A DNA stretch of 8,041 nt, from contig PKWR01000122.1 in assembly GCA_003133285.1 (NCBI GenBank), positions 1 to 8,041 on the forward strand. The letters run 5' to 3'. The stretch is from Coriobacteriia bacterium (GTDB taxonomy: Bacteria; Actinomycetota; Coriobacteriia; Anaerosomatales; PALSA-660). Numbering within the stretch: position 1 is the stretch's first letter; every line of letters starts with the position of its first letter. This document shows positions 1 to 5,801 of this stretch, one piece after another. A model generated the notes under the pieces. That model saw only the letters and a program-made list of their open reading frames with translations, did no database searches and was not told the DNA's origin. The translations under genes and the position numbers were made by a program.

Positions 1-229
1 TTGCCTTCACGATCGCGGCCTGCGGGCCCTCCTCGCCGGCCATGGTCAGCGGCATGCCGACGACCAGGAGCACCGGCTCGTAGTCCTCCACCAAGCGCCG
101 CAGCGGCGTGCCGTCGCGCGCGAGGCTGCGGGCGTCGAGCACGACGAGCGGTGTCGCCACCGTGCCGGTCGGGTCCGACACCGCGACGCCGATGCGGCGC
201 TCCCCGATGTCGAGCCCTAGCGCGCGCAT
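1..229 (-). CDS. ruvX: Putative pre-16S rRNA nuclease RuvX/YqgF, 5' part only
   Basis: The N-terminal 76 residues are present; the rest lies beyond the left edge. Members of the YqgF/RuvX family have an RNase H-like fold and are implicated in maturing the 5' end of 16S rRNA; the older resolvase name is historical. The reading shows the family signature near the start, LDIGERRIGVAVSD (residues 6-19, with Asp7 as the expected metal-binding acid), and the second conserved block GMPLTMAGEEGPQA (residues 58-71). The start is an ATG at 229-227, five bases after the alaS stop and without a strong Shine-Dalgarno, so translation probably depends on coupling to alaS. The alaS-ruvX order is conserved across Actinobacteria and Firmicutes, which supports the call. 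In Actinobacteria mltG and aroE often follow, but they are outside this window. Confidence 0.93.
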   Translation of the reverse strand, partial: MRALGLDIGERRIGVAVSDPTGTVATPLVVLDARSLARDGTPLRRLVEDYEPVLLVVGMPLTMAGEEGPQAAIVKA

Positions 230-234
230 GTCCG

Positions 235-2853
235 TCAGGCGCCGAACATCGAGCGGGCCGCCACGAGCGCGGCCTCGACCCCGTCGGCGTTGTCGCCGCC
301 GCCCTGCGCCATCCCCGGCTTCCCGCCGCCGCGGCCGCCTACCAGCGGCGCCATCGCACGGATGACCGCGCCGGCGTCGAATCCCTTGCCGACCGCCTCC
401 GCAGAGCCCGCGGCGAGCATCAGGGCACTACCGTCGACGATGGCCGCCAGGACCACGGCCGCCGAGCTCTTGCGCAGCGTATCGGCCCACGACCGCAGAT
501 CGTCGATCGATCCGACGTCGGCCAGCACTCCGAGGGCGACCGTGTAGCCCCCGACTGCGGTGACCACCGGCAGCGGCGCTGCGCCGCCCTCCTGGGCGCG
601 CTTCTTCGCCTCAGCGAGCGCCTTCTCGAGCTCACGCACGCGCTTGACCGTGGCGGCGACACGGTCGGCCACTTCCGCGGGACGGCTCTTGAGGCTCTCC
701 GCGGCGGCATCGAGGAGCTCCTCCTCGGCACGGATCGCATCGTAGGCGTCGAAGCTGGTGACCGCCTCGATGCGCCGCAGGCTCGACCCGACCGACCCCT
801 CGCTCGTGATCTTGAGGAAGCCGATCTCCGTCGTGCGCGACACGTGGGTCCCGCCGCACAGCTCCTTGCTGAAGTTCCCGATCTCCAGGACGCGGACGAT
901 CTGGCCGTACTTCTCTCCGAACAGCGCGGTGACGCCCGACTCGCGCGCGCTCGCGAGCGAGGTCTCGTACGCGCGAACGGGATGGTCCTCCATGATCTTG
1001 GCGTTCACGAGGCGTTCGACCTTGTCGATCTGAGCCGCCGTGACCGCCTCGAAGTGCGTGAAGTCGAAGCGCAGGCGCTCGGGCGACACATATGAGCCGG
1101 ACTGCTTGACGTGCTCGCCGAGCACCAGGCGGAGCGCCCAGTGCAGCAGGTGTGTGGCCGTGTGATTGCGGCGGATGCGTTCGCGACGCAGGTGGTCGAT
1201 CGCGGCGTGGACCGTCTCCCCCACCTCGAGCGAGCCAGCTTCCAGCAGGCCGCGATGCGAGACGAGTCCGGCGAGCGGGAGCTTCGTGTCCTCGACCCGG
1301 AACGAGGCGTCGCGACCCGAGATCTCGCCCGTGTCGCCGACCTGGCCGCCCTGCTCGCCGTAGAACGGCGTCGAGTCCAGAACGACCTCCGCGGCCTGTC
1401 CGGCTTCGATGCGGTCGACCGCCACGCCGTCCACGAGGATGGCGCGCACGATGGTGTCGCACTCGTCGGCCTCGTAGCCGACGAAGTCGGTGACGCCGCT
1501 GGAGCGCGCGATGTCGTCGAACGACGAGCCGATGTTCCACGACTCGTCCTTGACGGCAGCGCGGGCGCGCTCGCGCTGCTCGGCCATGTCCGCCTCGAAG
1601 GCCGTCATGTCGACGGTGAGGCCGGCCTCGGCCGCGATCTCGGCCGTCAGCTCGATCGGGAAGCCGTAGGTGTCGTGCAGCGTGAAGGCGACCCCGCCGT
1701 CGAAGGCGTTGCCGTGCACGGAGCCCTTCGTGCGATCGATCTCCGCCTCCAGCAGGGTCAGGCCCTGGCGCAGCGTCGCGCCGAAGCGGTGCTCCTCTGC
1801 CAGCACGATGCGGTTGATGAACGCGTGGTTCTCGACGATCTCCGGGTACGCCGGCCCCATGAGCTCGACGACCACGTCGATGAGGCGCCCCAGGAACGCG
1901 CCTTCAACGCCGAGCAGGCGTCCGTGACGCACTGCGCGGCGCAGGATGCGGCGGAGCACGTAGCCGCGGCCCTCGTTGGAGGGGAGGATGCCGTCCGCGA
2001 TCATGAAAGTGATCGCGCGGGCGTGGTCGGCCATGATGCGCAGCGAGGTGTCGGTCTGCTCACCCTCAGCGCCGTAGGCGCGACCGGTGATGGCCTGCGC
2101 CTCGGCCATGATCGCGCTCAGGATGTCCGTCTCGAAGTTGCTGGTGACGCCCTGCAGGAGGCCGGCGACGCGCTCGAGGCCCATGCCGGTGTCGATGTTC
2201 TGCTTCGGCAGCGGGGTGAGCGTTCCGTCCTCGGCGCGGTCGTACTGCATGAACACGAGGTTCCAGTACTCCAGGAAGCGGTCGCAGTCGCAGCCGGGTG
2301 CGCAGTCCGGCTTGCCGCAGCCGACCTCGGGGCCCTGGTCGTAGTAGAGCTCGGAGCACGGCCCGCACGGTCCCGTGGGACCGGCCGCCCAGAAGTTGTC
2401 CTTGGCTCCCATCCGCACGATCCGGTCCGGTCTCACGCCGACCTCGTCGCGCCAGATCGCCTCGGCCTGATCGTCGTCCTCGTAGATCGAGAACCATAGC
2501 CGGTCCACGTCGAGCCCGAGCACCTTGGTCGAGTACTCGAACGCCCACGCGCATGCCTCGGACTTGAAGTAGTCGCCGAAGCTGAAGTTGCCCAGCATCT
2601 CGAAGAAACTGTGGTGGCGGCCGGTGGTCCCGATGATGTCGATGTCGGTGGTGCGCAGGCACTTCTGGACCGTCGTTGCGCGCGTGAAGCCCAGGTCGCG
2701 AACGCCGAGGAAGACCGGCTTGAACTGCACCATGCCGGCGCTCGTCATCAACAGCGAGGGGTCGTCCGGGATGAGCGAGGAGGACGGCAAGCGGCGGCAG
2801 CCCTTGCTCTCGAAGAACGACAGGAAGCTTTCTCGGATCTCGGCGGAGTTCAC
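235..2853 (-). CDS. alaS: Alanyl-tRNA synthetase (AlaRS), complete
   Basis: Charges tRNA-Ala with alanine in the cytoplasm and hydrolyses mischarged Ser/Gly-tRNA-Ala. At 872 aa it has normal full length. Class II catalytic domain covers about residues 1-240 (motif-1 region LIPDDPSLLMTSAGMVQFKP at 27-46; TGRHHSFFEMLGNF at 77-90), followed by the tRNA-recognition region. The editing domain carries the four zinc ligands HTATH (His564, His568) and CGGTH (Cys666, His670). The C-Ala/DHHA1 domain (about 765-872) has the glycine-rich GGRGGGKPGMAQGGG at 839-853. A cysteine-rich insert with Cys179, 184, 188 and 190 is present in the catalytic half; I recall similar inserts in many Gram-positive AlaRS. 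The start is GTG at 2853-2851, preceded by GAGGGG eight bases upstream. A 142-base gap separates it from the upstream gene, so it may have its own promoter; ruvX follows after five bases. Confidence 0.98.
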   Translation of the reverse strand: MNSAEIRESFLSFFESKGCRRLPSSSLIPDDPSLLMTSAGMVQFKPVFLGVRDLGFTRATTVQKCLRTTDIDIIGTTGRHHSFFEMLGNFSFGDYFKSEACAWAFEYSTKVLGLDVDRLWFSIYEDDDQAEAIWRDEVGVRPDRIVRMGAKDNFWAAGPTGPCGPCSELYYDQGPEVGCGKPDCAPGCDCDRFLEYWNLVFMQYDRAEDGTLTPLPKQNIDTGMGLERVAGLLQGVTSNFETDILSAIMAEAQAITGRAYGAEGEQTDTSLRIMADHARAITFMIADGILPSNEGRGYVLRRILRRAVRHGRLLGVEGAFLGRLIDVVVELMGPAYPEIVENHAFINRIVLAEEHRFGATLRQGLTLLEAEIDRTKGSVHGNAFDGGVAFTLHDTYGFPIELTAEIAAEAGLTVDMTAFEADMAEQRERARAAVKDESWNIGSSFDDIARSSGVTDFVGYEADECDTIVRAILVDGVAVDRIEAGQAAEVVLDSTPFYGEQGGQVGDTGEISGRDASFRVEDTKLPLAGLVSHRGLLEAGSLEVGETVHAAIDHLRRERIRRNHTATHLLHWALRLVLGEHVKQSGSYVSPERLRFDFTHFEAVTAAQIDKVERLVNAKIMEDHPVRAYETSLASARESGVTALFGEKYGQIVRVLEIGNFSKELCGGTHVSRTTEIGFLKITSEGSVGSSLRRIEAVTSFDAYDAIRAEEELLDAAAESLKSRPAEVADRVAATVKRVRELEKALAEAKKRAQEGGAAPLPVVTAVGGYTVALGVLADVGSIDDLRSWADTLRKSSAAVVLAAIVDGSALMLAAGSAEAVGKGFDAGAVIRAMAPLVGGRGGGKPGMAQGGGDNADGVEAALVAARSMFGA

Positions 2854-2943
2854 GTTCGCGTCCCCTCGTCAAAGACGGCGGAATCGGCATGGTGTGCTGC
2901 GTGCGTGCGCCGGCGTGCGTCGTGCGCGCGGGCCACGTGGGCG

Positions 2944-2949
2944 ATTGTA
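2944..2949 (-). promoter_or_regulatory. Candidate -10 element for alaS-ruvX
   Basis: On the minus strand this reads TACAAT (five of six matches to TATAAT), the only A/T-rich hexamer in a very G/C-rich gap. It would give a leader of about 85 bases before the alaS GTG. No convincing -35 box lies 16-18 bases upstream (the sequence there is cgcccc/tcgccc), so this is weak and rests on the -10 match and the gap length. Confidence 0.3.
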
Positions 2950-2963
2950 CCGTGGCGGACGGG

Positions 2964-2987
2964 CGCGGGGCGACTTCGCGCCTCGCG
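2964..2987 (-). terminator. Hairpin after the AI-2E gene, possible terminator
   Basis: Nine bases downstream of the AI-2E family stop codon, CGCGAGGCG and CGCCCCGCG can pair around a six-base loop (nine positions, one A-C mismatch). There is no T-run after it, so it is not a classical intrinsic terminator. It may be a Rho-assisted or U-tract-less terminator, an mRNA 3'-end stabiliser, or chance in G/C-rich sequence. Its place between two transcription units makes a terminator role plausible. Confidence 0.35.
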
Positions 2988-2995
2988 GGAGCGAC

Positions 2996-4126
2996 CTACG
3001 CTTCCTCGTCCTTGGGCGTGGGGAACAGGACGCCGTCCTCCGTGGTGATCTGGCGCTCGTTGCCTTTCTCGTACCAGAAGACGAACATCGCCTTCGCGAC
3101 GGCGAGCACCGGCACGGAGAGCACCATCCCGACGACACCGAACAACGCCGCTCCCGTCAGGAACGCGAAGACCACGAGCAGGGGGTGCAGGTCGACCTGC
3201 TTGCCCAGGATCCGCGGCGCCATGTAGAGCGCGTCGACCTGCTGCGCGACCACCACCGCGACGACCGCCCACACGGCGGTCCCCGGCGAGACGAACAGGC
3301 CGGCGGCCAGGGCGAGCAACAGCGCGATCGCCGGCCCGATGTACGGGACGATGTTGAGAAGCCCCGCGAGCACTCCCAGCGCGAGGGCGTACGGCACCCC
3401 GGCGATCGTCAGTCCCAGCGCGGCGATCGTCGCCACGACCGCTGACTGGATCATGGTGCCCTTGAGCCAACCTCCGAGCACGCGCGAGAGCGTCGCGGCG
3501 AAGTGCGCGATGTCGCTGCGCCACGATGCCGGAGCCAACCCGTAGATCTCGGTCCGCAGGCGCGGCAGGTCGACGAGCGCGAAGAACCCGATGACCATCG
3601 CGAGGACGAACTCGAACGCACCGCTGGCGATCGAGCCTCCGGTGCTGAGCGCAGTCGACGCGATCGCGGACGACCAGTCGGCCGCGCTGGCGACCAGTCG
3701 GTCCTTCAGGGAGAGCACGACGGTCTGCAGCCAGCCGGGGATGCCGGCGCCCGCCTGCGGGTGGACCACCATGGTGTCCCACAGCCGGTACGCCTCCTGC
3801 ACGTACCCGGGCAAGGCGTTGGCGAACGCGGCGATCTGCGAATACACGGGCGGCACGATGAAGGTCAACGCGATGACGAACGCGGCGATCACGACCAGGT
3901 AGCACACGATGACCGCGACGGTGCGGTTCATCCTGCGGGCGAGCCAGTCGACCGGCCGCCGTAGCAGCATCACCACGAGCAGACCGAGCCCGAAAGGCAC
4001 GATGGCCGAGCTCATCCGGCCCAGGACCCAGCCCAGTGCGACGACCAGGATGAGCAGCCCGATGAGCGCCCAGGCCCTGAAGAAGGTCCGCCTCCAGCGC
4101 TCCGCCTGAGACGCTTGCTCGGTCAT
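2996..4126 (-). CDS. AI-2E family (PerM-like) polytopic membrane protein
   Basis: A 376-aa integral membrane protein of the AI-2E/PerM/YrrI family. Some members are reported to export autoinducer-2 or act as ion antiporters; most are uncharacterised, so the substrate is unknown. Hydrophobic spans are visible at about 18-36, 40-56, 68-92, 165-186, 226-275 (at least two), 281-297 and 312-347. The family signature NIVPYIGP is at residues 258-265 and the preceding amphipathic soluble segment lies at about 93-165. The C-terminus is short and acidic. The ATG at 4126 overlaps the TGA of the sigma gene (ATGA, four bases), with GGAGGGG upstream inside the sigma coding region, so expression is probably coupled. 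In Bacillus a member of this family (yrrI) also precedes alaS, consistent with the location here. In this genome the tight linkage to the sigma gene suggests a stress-related role (inference). Confidence 0.9.
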   Translation of the reverse strand: MTEQASQAERWRRTFFRAWALIGLLILVVALGWVLGRMSSAIVPFGLGLLVVMLLRRPVDWLARRMNRTVAVIVCYLVVIAAFVIALTFIVPPVYSQIAAFANALPGYVQEAYRLWDTMVVHPQAGAGIPGWLQTVVLSLKDRLVASAADWSSAIASTALSTGGSIASGAFEFVLAMVIGFFALVDLPRLRTEIYGLAPASWRSDIAHFAATLSRVLGGWLKGTMIQSAVVATIAALGLTIAGVPYALALGVLAGLLNIVPYIGPAIALLLALAAGLFVSPGTAVWAVVAVVVAQQVDALYMAPRILGKQVDLHPLLVVFAFLTGAALFGVVGMVLSVPVLAVAKAMFVFWYEKGNERQITTEDGVLFPTPKDEEA

Positions 4127-4923
4127 CCGGGCTCGATCCCCTCCGGCACGAGATGTTCGCGAAGGACGCGGAGCGTCTTGCGCAACAGTCGCGACACCTG
4201 CATCTGCGAGATGCCGTGCTGTCGCGCGATCTCGGTCTGCGTCAGTCCTTGGAAGAACCGCAGGTAGAGCACCTGCTGCTCCTGAGGCGTGAGGTCCTTG
4301 AGCACCGCGGAGAGCATCTCCCGGTCGTCAACGACGCCCATCAGCGCATCGTCCTTGCCGATGTACTCCAGGATCGAGAACGACTCGGAGCCGTCGTTGG
4401 TGCGATCGGTCTCGAGCGACACGAAGTTGTAGGCCTCGAAGGTCTCGAGCGCCTCGAGCACCTCGTCCGGCGTGACACCCAGGTACTCGCCGATCTCCGG
4501 TACGGTCGGAGAACGCTGCAGACGCTGCGTGAGCGCGTCGACCGCCTGGTTGACCTTGAAGGAGAGCTCCTGAAGGCGACGCGGCACCTTGACCGCCCAG
4601 CCCTTGTCGCGGAAGTAACGCTTGAGCTCGCCGACGATCGTCGGCGTGGCGTACGTGGTGAACTCGACCTCGCGATCGATGTCGAACCGGTCGATCGCCT
4701 TGATCAGTCCGATGGTCGCGACCTGGATGAGATCGTCGATCGGCTCGCCGCGGTTGCGGAACCGGCTCGCGAGGTACTTGGCGAGGTTGAGGTACATCGC
4801 GACGAGCTCGTCGCGCGACCGCTGATCGCCGTTGAGACGGTAGGCGACGAACAGCTCACGTGTGAGGGCCTTGTCCCACACGAGCCGGCGTGTCGACCTT
4901 ATGGCTCTGCGCGGCGGCGTCAC
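4123..4923 (-). CDS. RNA polymerase sigma factor, SigB/SigF/SigG subfamily
   Basis: A group 3 sigma-70 family factor of the sporulation/general-stress (SigB/F/G) type that directs RNA polymerase to alternative promoters. Counting 266 aa from the GTG at 4923: region 2 covers about 35-105, with the core-binding segment DLIQVATIGLIKAIDRFD at 64-81; region 3 covers about 113-190 (VPRRLQELSFKVNQAVDAL at its start); the region 4 helix-turn-helix is at about 210-258 (LTQTEIARQHGISQMQVSRL at 227-246). There is no region 1.1. Two starts are possible. GTG at 4923 overlaps the upstream TGA (GTGA), giving translational coupling. GTG at 4962 has GGAGG only about four bases away and would add 13 residues with a 43-base overlap. 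I prefer 4923 for the coupling geometry. The adjacent RsbW-like gene makes partner-switch or anti-sigma control likely. An assignment to SigB rather than SigF is not possible from sequence alone. Confidence 0.95.
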   Translation of the reverse strand: MTPPRRAIRSTRRLVWDKALTRELFVAYRLNGDQRSRDELVAMYLNLAKYLASRFRNRGEPIDDLIQVATIGLIKAIDRFDIDREVEFTTYATPTIVGELKRYFRDKGWAVKVPRRLQELSFKVNQAVDALTQRLQRSPTVPEIGEYLGVTPDEVLEALETFEAYNFVSLETDRTNDGSESFSILEYIGKDDALMGVVDDREMLSAVLKDLTPQEQQVLYLRFFQGLTQTEIARQHGISQMQVSRLLRKTLRVLREHLVPEGIEPG

Positions 4924-5309
4924 GTCGTCAGCTCGACCTGCTTCACCAGACGGAGCTTGCACGCGCCCTCCGCGCCGAGCAGCTCGAACTCATCGCAGAT
5001 CGACTCGAGGACGAGGCGTGTGAGCAGCTCGTCGCGGTCGGGCACCACCGGCACCGGCGAAGCGGGGGCCCCGGCATCGACGGCTATCTCGATCGAGCCG
5101 GGCTCGACGACGAACGTGAAGGTCAGATCGCCACCCGCAGCGCGTCCCGCGGCGAAGATGAACGCCTCTTCCGCGGCCATGCGGGCGTCGCCGATCCCGT
5201 CGAGGTCCATGCCGGCCCGAGCGGCGAGTTCGGCAGCCGTCATGCGGACCGTGCGCGCGTACTCGCCACGTGACGGAACGATGAGCACTACCTTGTCTGT
5301 GTCCGCCAT
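4920..5309 (-). CDS. RsbW-like (GHKL fold) putative anti-sigma factor with degraded ATP site
   Basis: A 129-aa cytoplasmic protein whose layout resembles RsbW/SpoIIAB anti-sigma kinases, which bind their sigma factor and release it when an anti-anti-sigma protein is phosphorylated or exchanged. Visible correspondences are the N-terminal strand VVLIVPSRGEYARTVRM (7-23), the helix DARMAAEEAF (41-50) and the strand IEIAVDAGAP (73-82). Key residues deviate. The N-box Asn expected four residues after Glu48 is Phe52. DxG of the G1 box survives (Asp78, Gly80). The glycine-rich lid (GLGL in RsbW) is replaced by about DELLTRLVLESICDEF (93-108). Kinase activity is therefore doubtful, though sigma binding may remain. 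The start is the ATG at 5309 with AAGGGG five to six bases upstream; the frame stays open upstream, but no good start is seen there. The stop overlaps the sigma start by four bases, as expected for an anti-sigma/sigma pair. No anti-anti-sigma gene is in the window. Confidence 0.8.
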   Translation of the reverse strand: MADTDKVVLIVPSRGEYARTVRMTAAELAARAGMDLDGIGDARMAAEEAFIFAAGRAAGGDLTFTFVVEPGSIEIAVDAGAPASPVPVVPDRDELLTRLVLESICDEFELLGAEGACKLRLVKQVELTT

Positions 5310-5330
5310 CGTGTCCCCTTGCTGGTCGAT

Positions 5331-5349
5331 CGGCGCGTGCGTCGCGCCG
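5331..5349 (-). other. Intercistronic hairpin before the anti-sigma-like gene
   Basis: In the 56-base gap between the DUF948-like stop and the anti-sigma-like ATG, CGGCGCG and CGCGCCG form a perfect seven-base-pair stem with a five-base loop. No T-run follows, so it is not an intrinsic terminator. It ends 21 bases before the ATG and leaves the Shine-Dalgarno free. Possible roles are an RNA-processing or stability element setting the ratio of upstream to downstream products. It may also be chance in G/C-rich DNA. Confidence 0.4.
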
Positions 5350-5365
5350 TGCAGGTGATGTGGTC

Positions 5366-5725
5366 CTACGGGTTCTTGGTGAAGAGCACCTCGAAGAAGC
5401 GGCGCGCGCCGTTGGCCAAGCCCGACATCGCAGCCGCCGGAGCCTCGACGATCTCCTGAGCGGCGCGGGTCGTGCTCGTCACCCGATCGGAGACCTCCTC
5501 CAACTGGGTCACGACGCCGTCCATGCGCGCCAGCTCGCGGTTGAAGGCGGTCAGCGTGGCGTCGGCGCGCTCGAGGACGCCCGGGACGGTGGAGTACAGC
5601 TCGTCGGCCAGACGGCGCGCCGAGCGCGCGGTCTTCACGACTTCGATGACCCCCCATCCGGCGAGCGCCACGACCATGATAGCCGCGGCGTACAGGATGA
5701 CGGGCAGGTAGGCGGGTACGTCCAT
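5366..5725 (-). CDS. DUF948-like single-span membrane protein
   Basis: A small protein of 119 aa from the ATG at 5725 (a GTG at 5740 would add five residues). It has one hydrophobic span near the N-terminus (about 8-29, YLPVILYAAAIMVVALAGWG) followed by a charged, heptad-rich helical region (about 31-92) likely to form a coiled coil, and a short C-terminal tail. This layout matches DUF948 proteins. The Bacillus member YtxG, as I recall, belongs to a SigB-dependent general-stress operon, which fits the sigma/anti-sigma neighbours here. The biochemical function of the family is unknown. The start is ambiguous because AAGGAG lies directly against the GTG and 14 bases before the ATG. The ATG is favoured because it sits just before the membrane span. 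It follows rarA after about 76 bases and precedes the anti-sigma-like gene by 56. Confidence 0.8.
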   Translation of the reverse strand: MDVPAYLPVILYAAAIMVVALAGWGVIEVVKTARSARRLADELYSTVPGVLERADATLTAFNRELARMDGVVTQLEEVSDRVTSTTRAAQEIVEAPAAAMSGLANGARRFFEVLFTKNP

Positions 5726-5748
5726 GGGCGTGTCACGCACTCCTTGTG

Positions 5749-5770
5749 GTCGGGTCCCGACGCTTCGAAG
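5749..5770. promoter_or_regulatory. Two adjacent palindromes upstream of the DUF948/sigma operon
   Basis: The gap between rarA and the DUF948-like gene contains a perfect 13-base palindrome with a central odd base (GTCGGGTCCCGAC, 5749-5761) and, one base away, a perfect 8-base palindrome (CTTCGAAG, 5763-5770). The 1-base centre of the first is too tight for a good RNA hairpin, so a DNA-binding site is the more natural reading. A poor -10-like TAGACT lies just upstream in transcription sense (5771-5776 region) without a recognisable -35. Regulatory role is inference. Confidence 0.3.
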
Positions 5771-5801
5771 TCTACCAGACGACCGACACGCTCCCGCACG
5801 G

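Noticed and set aside
2315..2350. Cysteine cluster in AlaRS (Cys179-Cys190) as a novel metal site
   Set aside because: As I recall, comparable GCGKPDC-x-GCDCDRF segments are common in Gram-positive AlaRS, so it is not unusual.
1..2499. Long open frames on the plus strand opposite alaS (up to about 460 codons)
   Set aside because: They are antisense to a clear, complete AlaRS, are Arg/Ala/Asp/Val-rich with no recognisable domain, and such shadow frames are expected in very high-GC DNA.
4153..5358. About 400-codon plus-strand frame opposite the sigma and anti-sigma genes
   Set aside because: Antisense to two recognisable genes, biased Arg/Leu/Val composition, no motif or ribosome-binding support.
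5310..5657. Upstream in-frame extension of the anti-sigma-like gene to about 245 residues
   Set aside because: It would overlap most of the DUF948-like gene in another frame and has Arg/Gly/His-rich composition; the ATG at 5309 has a good ribosome-binding site and gives the normal RsbW length.
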